Shown: positions 27,631-37,205 of the stretch, in pieces | Position numbering within the stretch: position 1 is the first letter of the stretch | Layout: each line of letters opens with the position of its first letter | Origin: Variovorax sp. TBS-050B | GTDB taxonomy: Bacteria; Pseudomonadota; Gammaproteobacteria; Burkholderiales; Burkholderiaceae_C | Length of the DNA: 64,000 nucleotides | NCBI RefSeq assembly: GCF_029893635.1 | Contig: NZ_JARXYR010000002.1 | Span: forward strand, 1,029,001 to 1,093,000 | Direction of reading: 5' to 3' | Program-made: the position numbers and the translations under genes | Notes under the pieces: generated by a model | The model's input: the letters and a program-made list of their open reading frames with translations, nothing else | The model's database searches: none | What the model was told of the DNA's origin: nothing

Positions 27631-27999
27631 TTACTTGGCGACGGCGCCCGAACCCTGCTGGGCCTGAACGCGGGCGTCCATCGGGTGGGGCATGGTCGAG
27701 ATGACCTTGCTGTTCACGCGCGAGCCGCCGGTCACGTTCTGGTCGGGCGCGTAGGCAGCGCGGATGGCTTCGGCTTCGACGAGGGCGCGGTCCTTCGACA
27801 CGGCCACCGTTTCCGGACCGCGCGAACCGCGGGTCACGTTCTGGTTCGGCGCCGAGGCGGCGCGCACGGCTTCGGCGTTGACTTCGTCGCGGCTCTTGGT
27901 CGAGACGGCGGTGTTCACGCCTTCGTAGGATTCGGCTTGGGCGCCGGTGGCAGCCAGCACGGCGATGGCAGCGGCGGCGAGGATGTGCGAGGTCTTCAT
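27631..27999 (-). CDS. Small secreted protein with a duplicated NAEAVRAA...NQNV motif (copy 2)
   Basis: A 122-residue exported protein and paralogue of the gene at 1509-1880. Signal peptide MKTSHILAAAAIAVLAATGAQ, then AETYEGVNTAVSTKSRDEV, unit 1 NAEAVRAASAPNQNVTRGSR, unit 2 AEAIRAAYAPDQNVTGGSR, VNSKVISTM and a short Gln/Ala tail. Both genes share the ribosome-binding/leader sequence next to the ATG and a TTAACGAA motif further upstream. The function is unknown; the signal peptide and lack of a lipobox or membrane helix point to a periplasmic or secreted protein. Confidence 0.78.
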   Translation of the reverse strand: MKTSHILAAAAIAVLAATGAQAESYEGVNTAVSTKSRDEVNAEAVRAASAPNQNVTRGSRGPETVAVSKDRALVEAEAIRAAYAPDQNVTGGSRVNSKVISTMPHPMDARVQAQQGSGAVAK

Positions 28000-28255
28000 T
28001 TCGGGTTCCTTGTGTTCGTTGGATGGTTCGTCCACCAGGCTCGCTGGTTCGCTCACCTGTGCGGCGAGTGTCCAACTGAAATTCGTTAACAAACCATGTG
28101 GAACAGAGACACCGTGTTTCCTCTATTGAAACAATGACAAAGCGAAGTCGTGGCCGGTCCTTCATCGCACCGGATCGGGCAGCCGCTTCGCAAAACCTCC
28201 AGAATCCACAGCGCGCCGCCTCGCGCGCGCAAGAAAAAACAACGGGCGCTATGAC

Positions 28256-29173
28256 ATGGACAGTCTCGATCTGATCAGAACCTTCCGCGAGGTGGCTTCG
28301 CAGGGCAGCTTCTCGCATGCGGCCAGGAAGCTCGACATGTCGAAGGCCACCGTGAGCAAGTACGTGGCCGAACTTGAGACGCGCTTCGGCGTGCGCCTGC
28401 TCAACCGCTCCACGCGCTCGGTGAGCCTGACCGACGCGGGGCAGCTGCTGCTCGAGCGCAGCACGCCGGTGCTCGAGATGGTCGAGCTCACGCAGGCCGA
28501 GTTGCAGGAGCGCGCACGGCAGCCCGGCGGCCGGCTGCGGATCTCGGCGCCGCACGGCATGGGCAACGGCGAGTTCCCGAGCCTGCTGGCCGACTTCATG
28601 CGCTACTACCCCGACGTGAGCATCAGCCTGCAGCTCACCAACCGTACCGTCGACCTCGCCGAGGAAGGCATCGACGTCGACATCCGCAGCGGCCCGGTGG
28701 AAGACGCCAACCTGATCGTGCGCAAGCTGATGCGGATGGACATGGTGGTCTGCGCCTCCCCGGTCTACTGGAAGAAGCACGGCAAGCCCGAGCATCCGCG
28801 CGAACTCGCGGGCCACGAGGCGCTCACGCACTCGCTGCTCGGCGCGCAGCCGGTCTGGCGCTTCGACGACGGCGGCGAGCCGCTCGACGTGCCGGTCAAG
28901 AGCCGCATGGACTGCACCGAGGGCGCGCCGCTGATCCGCGTCGCGATGCGCGGCTTCGGCGTGATCTACCTGCCCTCGATCCTGGTCCAGTCGCACATCG
29001 AGCATGGCGAGCTGGTCCCGGTGCTGCAGGGCTATGCGCGCAAGGACATGTGGCTTTCGGCCGCGTACCTGCAGCGGCGCCACAACAGCGCCGCGCTGCG
29101 GGCGCTGCTCGACTTTCTGCAGACCCGCGTCGGCAAGGGCGCGACCGGGGCCAAGAAGCAGCAGCCGCGGTAG
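28256..29173 (+). CDS. LysR-family transcriptional regulator
   Basis: A 305-residue LysR protein. The N-terminal winged helix is MDSLDLIRTFREVASQGSFSHAARKLDMSKATVSKYVAELETRFG; the effector domain starts near residue 90 and contains VDIRSGPVEDANLIVRKL and the C-terminal LQRRHNSAALRALLDFLQ. It belongs to the CrgA-like group that often represses oxidoreductase genes. It is convergent with the dienelactone hydrolase gene and divergent from the small repeat gene; the target is not evident. Confidence 0.92.
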   Translation: MDSLDLIRTFREVASQGSFSHAARKLDMSKATVSKYVAELETRFGVRLLNRSTRSVSLTDAGQLLLERSTPVLEMVELTQAELQERARQPGGRLRISAPHGMGNGEFPSLLADFMRYYPDVSISLQLTNRTVDLAEEGIDVDIRSGPVEDANLIVRKLMRMDMVVCASPVYWKKHGKPEHPRELAGHEALTHSLLGAQPVWRFDDGGEPLDVPVKSRMDCTEGAPLIRVAMRGFGVIYLPSILVQSHIEHGELVPVLQGYARKDMWLSAAYLQRRHNSAALRALLDFLQTRVGKGATGAKKQQPR

Positions 29174-29192
29174 CGGCGCGCGAGCATCTTCT

Positions 29193-29876
29193 TCAGCCGA
29201 CGTGCCGCGCGAAGAAGGCGAGCGTGCGGGTGCGTGCGAGCGCTGCGGAGGCCGCCTCGTACGAACCGCGCTGGTCGCAGTTGAAGCCGTGGTCCGCGTC
29301 GTAGACGTGCACCTCGACTTCGGGGTGCGCCTTGCCGAAGGCCTCGACGCTGTCGATCGGGATCCAGTGGTCGCGCTTGCCGAAATGCGCCAGCACCGGC
29401 ACCTTGGGCTGGCGCGCCGCCTCGTCGGGCGTGGTCATGCCGCCGCCGTAGTACGGCACGGCCGCGGCCAGGCCCGGGATCAGGCTGGCCGCACGCCAGG
29501 TCAGCAGGCCGCCCCAGCAATAACCCACGATGCCCACCTTGCCGGCCTTCGCGGCATAGGCCACGGCAGCCTCGACGTCCTGCAGCACGCCGGGCGCCGG
29601 CAGCGCCTCGACCGCGGCCTTGAGTGCCGAACCCGCCTTCATGTCTTCCGGCCCGTAGCCGATCTCCACGCCGGGCTGCACCCGGTGGAAGGTCGAAGGC
29701 GCCACCGCGAGGTAGCCCTCCGCCGCATAGCCGTCGGCCACCGACCGGATGTGCGAGTTGACGCCGAAGATTTCCTGCAGCACCACCACCGCGCCGCGCG
29801 GCGTGCCCGCGGGCTCGGCCACGTAGGCCGGGAAGGCGAATCCGTCCTTGGCGGTGAGATCGATGAATTGACCCAT
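29193..29876 (-). CDS. Dienelactone hydrolase family protein
   Basis: A 227-residue hydrolase. The active site is the Cys of VGIVGYCWGG, the Asp of GKRDHWIP and the His of YDADHGFNCDQRG, the Cys-Asp-His triad of dienelactone hydrolase (carboxymethylenebutenolidase). The substrate here may be a lactone of aromatic breakdown, but many relatives act on other esters. Start at 29876 is preferred over the in-frame ATG at 29885, because the AGGAG site would lie only one base from the latter and ten from the former. It is followed upstream by the HCCA-isomerase-like gene on the same strand. Confidence 0.9.
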   Translation of the reverse strand: MGQFIDLTAKDGFAFPAYVAEPAGTPRGAVVVLQEIFGVNSHIRSVADGYAAEGYLAVAPSTFHRVQPGVEIGYGPEDMKAGSALKAAVEALPAPGVLQDVEAAVAYAAKAGKVGIVGYCWGGLLTWRAASLIPGLAAAVPYYGGGMTTPDEAARQPKVPVLAHFGKRDHWIPIDSVEAFGKAHPEVEVHVYDADHGFNCDQRGSYEAASAALARTRTLAFFARHVG

Positions 29877-29947
29877 GGTCGTCATGCTCCTGATAGCAAC
29901 CGGTGAATAAGAAAAGAAGGAAAAGGAAGAACGGCGACGGTTCGCCG

Positions 29948-30553
29948 TCACGCGCGCAGCGCGCGCTCCACGAAATCGAGCCGGTCCTGGCCCCAGAAGA
30001 TCTCGCCGTCGATCACGTAGCTGGGCGCGCCGAACACCTGGATCTCGATGGCCTCCTGCGTGTAGGCCTCGTAGCGCTCCTGCACCATCTGGCTCTGCGA
30101 CTGCTCCGAGCGCTTGGGCGAGAGGCCGCATTCCACCACCAGCGCATCGAGCACCTTCGGGTCGCCGATGTTGCGCTCCTGCACCCAGACCGCCGCGAAC
30201 ACCGCGGCGCACATGCGCATCGCCGCCTCGGTGCCGTCGTGGATGTCGACCGCGATGATGAGCCGCGCCGCATCGTCGCTGGCCACGGGGAAGAACTTCG
30301 GCTTCGGGTTCAGCGGCAGCCCGAGGTGGCGCGACCAGCGCGCCAGGTCGACCAGCCGGTAGGCCTGCCGCTGCGGCGCGCGCTTGCCCAGCGGCAGCCC
30401 GCCGGACACCGGGAACACGCTGCCCAGGTCGATGGGCCGCACCCGCACCTCGGCACCCGCGGCGGCCGCGACGGCCTGGAACCGGGCATGCCCCAGGTAG
30501 GTCCACGGGCTCTGCGGCGCAAAGTAGTAGTCGACGGTCTTGGCTGTGCTCAT
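29948..30553 (-). CDS. 2-hydroxychromene-2-carboxylate isomerase / DsbA-like thioredoxin-fold protein
   Basis: A 201-residue kappa-class GST/DsbA-fold protein. The N-terminus DYYFAPQSPWTYLGHARF has Ser in the catalytic position typical of HCCA isomerases, and VFGAPSYVIDGEIFWGQDRLDFVERAL is the family's C-terminal signature. HCCA isomerase acts in naphthalene breakdown, but many paralogues have other or unknown glutathione-dependent roles. It is upstream of the dienelactone hydrolase gene (71 bases) and divergent from an SDR gene. Confidence 0.9.
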   Translation of the reverse strand: MSTAKTVDYYFAPQSPWTYLGHARFQAVAAAAGAEVRVRPIDLGSVFPVSGGLPLGKRAPQRQAYRLVDLARWSRHLGLPLNPKPKFFPVASDDAARLIIAVDIHDGTEAAMRMCAAVFAAVWVQERNIGDPKVLDALVVECGLSPKRSEQSQSQMVQERYEAYTQEAIEIQVFGAPSYVIDGEIFWGQDRLDFVERALRA

Positions 30554-30691
30554 TCGGTAACCTCCGTGCGCCGCACTGCGGTGCGAGCGGGACTGGGGCG
30601 GTGGTGCGCGGGTTCGAGGCGCCTGCCCCGGATGATGTAATCCACGCCGACGGTTTTAACTGACACGCGGTTTCTCTGCAGGAGGTAGGTT

Positions 30692-31438
30692 TTGAACCCA
30701 GTGCTCTTGGTCACCGGCGGCGGCCGCGGCATCGGCGCCGCGACGGCCCTGCTCGCGGCGCGGCGCGGCTACGCCGTGGCGGTCAACTACGCCAGCAACT
30801 CGCTCGCCGCCGACGAGGTGGTGCGCACGATCCGCGCGGGCGGCGGCACGGCGATGGCGGTGCAGGCCGACGTGGGCGACGAGGCCCAGGTGGTCGCCAT
30901 GTTCGAGAAGATCGACGCCAGGCTCGGCCGCCTCACCGCGCTGGTCAACAACGCCGGCGTCGTCGACGTGCAGGCCCGCGTGGACGAGATGAGCGTGGCG
31001 CGCCTCGAGCGCATGTTCCGCATCAACGTGATCGGCAGCTTCGTCTGCGCGCGCGAGGCGGTGCGGCGCATGAGCACGCGCCACGGCGGCACGGGCGGTG
31101 CGATCGTCAACATCTCGAGCGGCGCCGCGCGGCTCGGCTCGCCCGACCAGTACGTGGACTACGCGGCGAGCAAGGGCGCGATCGACACCTTCACCATCGG
31201 GCTCGCGAAGGAGGTGGCGGCCGAGGGCATCCGCGTCAACGCGGTGCGGCCCGGCCTGATCGACACCGAGATCCACGCCTCCGGCGGCATGCCCGACCGC
31301 GCCTTCGAACTCGCGCCCACGGTGCCGATGAAGCGCACCGGCAGCGCCGAGGAGATCGCAGGCGCGATTCTCTGGCTGCTGTCGGACGAGGCGAGCTACA
31401 CCACGATGGCGCTGCTCGACGTGACCGGCGGGCGCTGA
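30692..31438 (+). CDS. Short-chain dehydrogenase/reductase
   Basis: A 248-residue SDR. The NAD(P)-binding motif is VTGGGRGIGAATA, NNAG is at LVNNAGVVD, the catalytic Ser is in VNISSGAARLGS, and YxxxK is YVDYAASKGAID. The NYASN segment after the second strand suggests NADP(H) preference (no acidic residue at the strand end). The start is TTG at 30692, supported by a perfect AGGAGG site six bases upstream; there is no ATG nearby in frame. Substrate unknown. Confidence 0.93.
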   Translation: MNPVLLVTGGGRGIGAATALLAARRGYAVAVNYASNSLAADEVVRTIRAGGGTAMAVQADVGDEAQVVAMFEKIDARLGRLTALVNNAGVVDVQARVDEMSVARLERMFRINVIGSFVCAREAVRRMSTRHGGTGGAIVNISSGAARLGSPDQYVDYAASKGAIDTFTIGLAKEVAAEGIRVNAVRPGLIDTEIHASGGMPDRAFELAPTVPMKRTGSAEEIAGAILWLLSDEASYTTMALLDVTGGR

Positions 31439-31478
31439 TGCGGCCGCATTCCCATCCCCACTGCACAAGGCCGACCCG

Positions 31479-32132
31479 ATGAGCACCTCGATGGACCTGA
31501 TCAAGCCGCTGGTCACGCTGGTGGCGATCGTCAATCCGCTGGCCATCGTGCCCTTCTTCATCCACTACACGCAGGGGTACTCCGACGCGCAGCGACGGCA
31601 CACGGTGCGCATGTCCGCGTTCAGCGCCTTCGTGGTGATCGCGGTGAGCGCGCTGCTCGGGCTGCAGCTGCTGTCCTTCTTCGGCATCTCGATCGCGAGC
31701 TTCCAGGTGGGCGGCGGCCTGCTGCTGCTCATGAGCTCGCTGTCCATGCTCAACGCCAAACCGGCCGAGAGCAAGACCAACGTCGAGGAACTGCGCGCGA
31801 CCGAGGTGAAGGCCTCCATGGGCGCATCGATCGCGGTGGTGCCGCTGACCATCCCGCTGCTCACCGGGCCGGCGACGATCTCGACGGTGGTGATCTATGC
31901 CGACAAGGCGCAGCACCTGTGGGAGCTCGCGGTGCTGGTGGGCTACGGCGTGGTGGTGGCACTCGCGACCGCGCTGGCCTTCTCGCTCGCGCAGCCGATC
32001 GCGCGCGTGCTCGGCAAGACCGGCATCAACATCATGACCCGGCTCATGGGGCTGATCCTCGCGGCGCTCGCGGTCGAGGTGATGGCGGACGGGCTGGGCA
32101 AGCTGTTCCCGCTGCTGAGCCGGGCGGGTTGA
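31479..32132 (+). CDS. MarC-family integral membrane protein
   Basis: A 217-residue protein with six transmembrane helices, typical of the MarC/NAAT family: PLVTLVAIVNPLAIVPFFIHYT, VGGGLLLLMSSLSMLNA, VPLTIPLLTGPATISTVVIYA and MTRLMGLILAALAVEVMADGL. Despite the name, a role in multidrug resistance is not supported; the transported substrate is unknown. It follows the SDR gene by 40 bases and is closed by a large palindrome (32143-32272). Confidence 0.92.
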   Translation: MSTSMDLIKPLVTLVAIVNPLAIVPFFIHYTQGYSDAQRRHTVRMSAFSAFVVIAVSALLGLQLLSFFGISIASFQVGGGLLLLMSSLSMLNAKPAESKTNVEELRATEVKASMGASIAVVPLTIPLLTGPATISTVVIYADKAQHLWELAVLVGYGVVVALATALAFSLAQPIARVLGKTGINIMTRLMGLILAALAVEVMADGLGKLFPLLSRAG

Positions 32133-32142
32133 CCGGGATCGG

Positions 32143-32272
32143 GCAGCCGAACGCAGAAGGAAGACAAAGGAACGCGAAAGTCGCAGAAGAAGAAGACTTC
32201 AAGAAATTTCAGAATTTCTTTGGCTTTCTTCTGCGTCTTCTGCGAAACCTTCGCGCCCTCTGCGTTCGGCTG
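32143..32272. repeat. 130-bp imperfect palindrome between marC and the EVE-domain gene
   Basis: The left arm begins CAGCCGAACGCAGA and the right arm ends TCTGCGTTCGGCTG, a perfect 14-bp terminal match. Inner parts match with small differences (for example TCGCAGAAGA on the left and the complement of TCTTCTGCGA on the right). The centre (AGAAATTTC/GAATTTCTT) is AT-rich. It lies between convergent genes, so could work as a bidirectional terminator, but is much longer than usual and is probably a mobile or MITE-like repeat. Confidence 0.75.
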
Positions 32273-32282
32273 TCCGAATTCT

Positions 32283-32744
<462 letters not shown>

Positions 32745-32770
32745 GGCGGCTCCTTGATCGATGTCGCGGC

Positions 32771-33973
32771 TCAGGCCTTGCGGGGCTTCACGCGCGAGGC
32801 GGCTTCCTTCGCGTTGGCGCGCGCGGTCTGCACGTCGGACGCATGCGCGAGCGCCACGCCCATGCGGCGCTTCGCGAAGCTCTCGGGCTTGCCGAACAGC
32901 CGCAGGTCGGTGCCGGGCACCTGCAGCGCCTCGGCCACGCCGTCGAAGGCGATGCCGGCGGCATCGACGCCGCCGTAGATCACCGCGCTCGCGCCCGGGC
33001 TCTTGAGCGAGGTGTCCACGGGCAGGCCGAGGATCGCGCGCGCATGCAGCTCGAACTCGTTCTGCCACTGGGTGGCCATGGTGACCATGCCGGTGTCGTG
33101 CGGCCGCGGGCTCACCTCGCTGAACCAGACCTCCTCGCCCTTGACGAACAGCTCCACGCCGAACAGGCCCTGGCCGCCGAGGTCGGCCGTGACCGCCTGT
33201 GCGATCTGCTGCGCCTTGGCGAGCGCGGCCGGCGCCATCGGATGCGGCTGCCAGCTCTCGACGTAGTCGCCGCTGACCTGCACATGGCCGATGGGCGCGC
33301 AGAACTGCGTCTGCACCTGGCCCGACGCATCCTTCGCGCGCACGGTCAGCAGCGTGATCTCGTAGTCGAAGTCGATGAAGCCCTCGACGATCACGCGGCC
33401 GTGGCTCACGCGGCCGCCGGCCATCGCATAGTCCCAGGCCTTCTGCACGTCGGCCGGGCCGTCGATCTTGCTCTGGCCCTTGCCGGAGCTGCTCATCACC
33501 GGCTTGACGATGCAGGGATAGCCGATGCCGCCGTCGATCGCTGCCTGCAGCTCGGCCAGCGAATCGCAGAACTTGTAGGGGCTGGTCGGCACGCCGAGCG
33601 TCTCGGCCGCGAGGCGGCGGATGCCTTCGCGGTCCATCGTGAGCCGGGCGGCGCGCGCGGTGGGGATCACGCGCACCACGCCGGCGTCCTCCAGCTGCTG
33701 CAGCATGGGCGTGGCGATGGCCTCGATCTCGGGCACCACGAGTTGCGGCTTCTCGGCCTCGATCAGCGCCTTGAGCTGGTCGGGATCGCTCATGGTGATG
33801 GTGCGCGCATGGTGCGCCACCTGCTGGCCGGGCGCGTTCTCGTAGCGGTCGACCGCGATGGTCTCGACGCCGAGGCGCTGCAGCGCGATCAGCACCTCCT
33901 TGCCGAGCTCGCCCGAGCCGAGCAGCATCACGCGGGTGGCGGAAGGGGAAAGAGGGGTGCCGAGGGTGGTCAT
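32771..33973 (-). CDS. purT: Formate-dependent phosphoribosylglycinamide formyltransferase
   Basis: PurT uses ATP and formate to formylate GAR in purine synthesis, an alternative to PurN. The 400-residue ATP-grasp protein has [21 protein letters not shown] at the start, ATP-binding [15 protein letters not shown], and [16 protein letters not shown] at the metal site. Start at 33973 matches family members; a longer reading adds only an Arg/Ser-rich leader. Confidence 0.95.
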   Translation of the reverse strand: MTTLGTPLSPSATRVMLLGSGELGKEVLIALQRLGVETIAVDRYENAPGQQVAHHARTITMSDPDQLKALIEAEKPQLVVPEIEAIATPMLQQLEDAGVVRVIPTARAARLTMDREGIRRLAAETLGVPTSPYKFCDSLAELQAAIDGGIGYPCIVKPVMSSSGKGQSKIDGPADVQKAWDYAMAGGRVSHGRVIVEGFIDFDYEITLLTVRAKDASGQVQTQFCAPIGHVQVSGDYVESWQPHPMAPAALAKAQQIAQAVTADLGGQGLFGVELFVKGEEVWFSEVSPRPHDTGMVTMATQWQNEFELHARAILGLPVDTSLKSPGASAVIYGGVDAAGIAFDGVAEALQVPGTDLRLFGKPESFAKRRMGVALAHASDVQTARANAKEAASRVKPRKA

Positions 33974-34153
33974 GGGAGAAGAGGAAAAGAAAGAAGAAAA
34001 CAGCGACCGCCGCACTGTAAGCCACCGGCGCGCACGCTGTCACACGCGGCAACGGCGCGGCCCGGGGACTGCTCCACAATCGACGGCCTGCCGCGGCGCA
34101 TGCCGCGCAACCCCTCATCTTTTATTCGTGTTTTCTTTGCAAGGAGTTCTCTC

Positions 34154-35003
34154 ATGGCTATCCAGACTGTCGGCATCATCGGCGCCGGAACGATGGGCAA
34201 CGGCATCGCGCAGGCCTGCGCCGTGTCGGGCGTCCAGGTGGTGATGGTCGACATCGCCCAGGCGGCGGTGGACAAGGGCCTCGCCACGATCTCGGGCAGC
34301 CTCGACCGGCTGATCAAGAAGGAAAAGCTCACGGCCGAGCAGAAGACCGCGGCGCTCGCGCTGATCAAGGGCTCGACGAACTACGAGGACCTGAAGGGCG
34401 CGCAGCTCGTGATCGAGGCCGCGACCGAGAACCATGCGCTCAAGCTCAAGATCCTGAAGCAGGTCGACGAGATGCTCGCGCCCGAGGTGATCATCGCCTC
34501 GAACACCCTCCTCGATCTCGATCACCCAGCTCGCGGCCGCTACCTCGCGCGCCGACCGCTTCATCGGCATGCACTTCTTCAACCCGGTGCCGATGATGGC
34601 GCTGGTGGAGCTGATCCGCGGCTACCTCACGAGCGATGCGACGCACGACACGGTGAAGGAACTGGCCGAGCGCCTGGGCAAGTCGCCGATCACGGTGAAG
34701 AACGCGCCGGGCTTCGTGGTGAACCGCATCCTGGTGCCGATGATCAACGAGGCCTTCTTCGTGCTCGCCGAAGGCATCGCGACCGCCGAGGACATCGACG
34801 CGGGCATGAAGCTCGGCTGCAACCAGCCGATCGGCCCGCTCGCGCTGGCCGACATGATCGGCCTCGACGTCTGCCTCGCGGTGATGGAGGTCTACCTCGA
34901 GCAGTTCGGCGACTCGAAGTACCGGCCCTGCCCGCTGCTGAAGGAAATGGTCGCGGCGGGCCAATTGGGCCGCAAGACCGGCCGCGGCGTGTACAGCTAC
35001 TGA
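34154..35003 (+). CDS. 3-hydroxybutyryl/3-hydroxyacyl-CoA dehydrogenase, one extra base at 34506-34508
   Basis: NAD-dependent oxidation of 3-hydroxyacyl-CoA. The N-terminal half has the Rossmann motif [18 protein letters not shown] and ends at EVIIASNT; the C-terminal half resumes in another frame at [18 protein letters not shown] and includes [20 protein letters not shown]. The expected continuous sequence [13 protein letters not shown] appears if one C is removed from ACCC at 34505-34508, giving 282 residues, the usual length. The site is a short homopolymer, so a sequencing error is likely. A good ribosome-binding site (AAGGAG) precedes the ATG. An enoyl-CoA hydratase gene follows after 42 bases. 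Confidence 0.92.
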
Positions 35004-35045
35004 GCGCGCGCAGAAGAAACAACGAAGAAAGGAGACAACCCGCCC

Positions 35046-35861
35046 ATGACCGCCATACCCACCACCCCGCCGCCCGAGGGCTGCATCGACACCCAGGTGA
35101 TCGGCCACGTGCTGCTGATCGGCATCAACCGTCCCGCCAAGCGCAACGGCTGGACGCCGCCGATGTTCCGCCAGCTGGCCGAGGCCTACACCCGGCTCGA
35201 CGACGACCCCGAGCTGCGCGTGGGCGTGCTGCATGCCTTCGGCGACCACTTCACGGCCGGGCTCGACCTGCCGGCAGTGGCCGAGTACATGAAGCGCGGC
35301 GAGAAGGCGATCCCGCCGGGCCTGGTGGAGCCGCACGACTACGGCCTCGAGGGCTACCGGCGCCGCAGCAAGCCGATGGTGGCGGCGGTCAAGGGCATCT
35401 GCTTCACGGTCGGCATCGAGCTGATGCTCGGCGCCGACATCGTGGTGGCGGCCGACGACTGCCGCTTCTCGCAGATGGAGGTGCAGCGCGGCATCATGGC
35501 CACGGGCGGCGCCACGCTGCGCATGGCCGAGCGCGCCGGGCTGGGCAATGCGATGCTGCACCTGCTCACGGCCGACGAGTTCGACAGCGCCGAGGCCTAC
35601 CGCCTGCACTTCGTGCAGAAGGTGGTGCCCGCTGGCCAGGAGCTCGACGCGGCGCTCGCCATCGCCGAGCGCATCGCGGCGCAGGCGCCGCTGGCGGTGG
35701 TGGCGACCCGGCTCAACGTCATCAAGGCCATCGAGCAGGGGCCGCTCGCCGCGGTGGCCGAATTCATCGAGACGCAGAAGCGCCTGTCGAACAGCGAGGA
35801 CGCGGCCGAAGGCGTGCGCTCCTTCGTCGAGCGCCGGCCGGCGCGCTTCAGCGGGCGTTGA
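35046..35861 (+). CDS. Crotonase/enoyl-CoA hydratase family protein
   Basis: A 271-residue crotonase-fold protein. Oxyanion-hole segments are HAFGDHFTAGLDLPAV and GICFTVGIELMLGADIVVA; ADDCRFSQMEVQRGIMATGG contains the region where hydratases carry a catalytic Glu. It sits between the hydroxyacyl-CoA dehydrogenase and a serine hydrolase gene, which suggests a beta-oxidation-like step, but the exact CoA substrate is unknown. Confidence 0.92.
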   Translation: MTAIPTTPPPEGCIDTQVIGHVLLIGINRPAKRNGWTPPMFRQLAEAYTRLDDDPELRVGVLHAFGDHFTAGLDLPAVAEYMKRGEKAIPPGLVEPHDYGLEGYRRRSKPMVAAVKGICFTVGIELMLGADIVVAADDCRFSQMEVQRGIMATGGATLRMAERAGLGNAMLHLLTADEFDSAEAYRLHFVQKVVPAGQELDAALAIAERIAAQAPLAVVATRLNVIKAIEQGPLAAVAEFIETQKRLSNSEDAAEGVRSFVERRPARFSGR

Positions 35862-35863
35862 CC

Positions 35864-37198
35864 ATGCGCATCCTCCCTCCCCGCGCGGCGCTCGCCGCCG
35901 CCGCCCTCGCACTGCTTGCCGTGAACACTTCCACCAGCGCCCAGACCGCCGCGCCCGCCGCACTGCCCGACCCGCAGGCCACCTCCGTCGAAGCGCTGGG
36001 CTGGATGAAGGGCTTTCCGCCGCCGCCCGACAAGCTGATCACCTTCGACAATCCCGCGGGCGGCGTGTTTCCGCGCACGCGCTGGAGCTTCTCGCACGTG
36101 CGCGAGACGGTGCCCACGGCCAACGTCTGGCGCGGCGGCGGCGCGGCGAGCCCGCTGCCCGCGGCGCCGCGCGCGGACCTCGAGGCCGTGCGCTACAGGC
36201 CGCTCGGCAGCGACCAGACGATGAGCTTCGCGCAGATGATCGCGGGCACCTACACCGACGGCATCCTCGTGCTGCATCGCGGCCGCGTGGTCTACGAGAA
36301 GTACTTCGGCGCGCTCACGCCCGAGCGGCCGCACCTCGCGATGTCGGTCACCAAGTCCTTCGTCGGCACGCTCGCGGCCATCCTCGCCGACGAAGGCCGG
36401 CTCGACCCGGCGGCACCGGTCACGAAGTACCTGCCCGAACTCAAGGACACGGCCTACGGCGACGCCACCGTGCGGCAGGTGATGGACATGACCATCGGCG
36501 TGCGCTACTCCGAGAACTACGCCGATCCCAAGGCCGAGATCTGGGACTACGCGCGCGCGGGCGGCATGCTTCCGCGCGGCGCCGACTACGCGGGGCCGAA
36601 GTCCTTCTACGAGTTCCTCGGCACGCTGCAGAAGGAAGGCGCGCACGACGAGGGCTTCGCGTACAAGACCGTCAATGCCGAGGTGCTCGCCTGGGTGCTG
36701 CGCCGCGCGAGCAACCAGTCGCTCGCCGACCTGCTGAGCGAGAAGATCTGGCGCCGCATCGGCGCGGAGCAGGACGCGTACTTCATGGTCGACCGCATCG
36801 GCACCGAGTCGGGCGGCGGCGGCCTCAACACCACGCTGCGCGATCTCGCGCGCTTCGGCGAGACGATGCGCAACGGCGGGCGCGCAGCCGACGGCCAGCA
36901 GGCCATCCCGAAGGCCGTGGTCGAGGACATCCGGCGCGGCGGCGACCGCGCGAAGTTCGCGAAGGGCGGCTACGCGCTGCTGCCCGGCTGGTCGTACCGC
37001 AACATGTGGTGGGTCTCGCACAACCCGCACGGCGCATACATGGCGCGCGGCATCCACGGCCAGAGCCTCTACGTCGATCCGAAGGCCGAGATGGTGATCG
37101 CGCGCTACGCCGCGCATCCGGTGGCGGCCAACGCGGGCAACGACCCGCTCACGCTGCCGGCCTTCCAGGCGCTGGCCGAGGCGCTGATGGCACCCTGA
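35864..37198 (+). CDS. Exported serine hydrolase, beta-lactamase/esterase class C family
   Basis: A 444-residue protein with a signal peptide (cleavage after STSAQ) and the class-C/EstB fold. The nucleophile motif is S161-V-T-K164, and GARGIHGQSLYVDPKAEMVIARY near the end holds the third motif region (a His-Gly variant in place of KTG). Such proteins are often esterases or peptidases rather than true beta-lactamases. It begins two bases after the hydratase stop and is the last gene of this three-gene set; coaX is convergent. Confidence 0.9.
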   Translation: MRILPPRAALAAAALALLAVNTSTSAQTAAPAALPDPQATSVEALGWMKGFPPPPDKLITFDNPAGGVFPRTRWSFSHVRETVPTANVWRGGGAASPLPAAPRADLEAVRYRPLGSDQTMSFAQMIAGTYTDGILVLHRGRVVYEKYFGALTPERPHLAMSVTKSFVGTLAAILADEGRLDPAAPVTKYLPELKDTAYGDATVRQVMDMTIGVRYSENYADPKAEIWDYARAGGMLPRGADYAGPKSFYEFLGTLQKEGAHDEGFAYKTVNAEVLAWVLRRASNQSLADLLSEKIWRRIGAEQDAYFMVDRIGTESGGGGLNTTLRDLARFGETMRNGGRAADGQQAIPKAVVEDIRRGGDRAKFAKGGYALLPGWSYRNMWWVSHNPHGAYMARGIHGQSLYVDPKAEMVIARYAAHPVAANAGNDPLTLPAFQALAEALMAP

Positions 37199-37205
37199 GC
37201 GGCGC

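Noticed and set aside
31479..32132. Multidrug resistance function for the MarC-like protein
   Set aside because: The family name is historical; nothing in the sequence or neighbourhood supports drug export.
32843..37198. A 1451-residue open frame on the plus strand
   Set aside because: It joins antisense purT sequence to the dehydrogenase and the serine hydrolase by chance; only the last third is a real gene (35864-37198).
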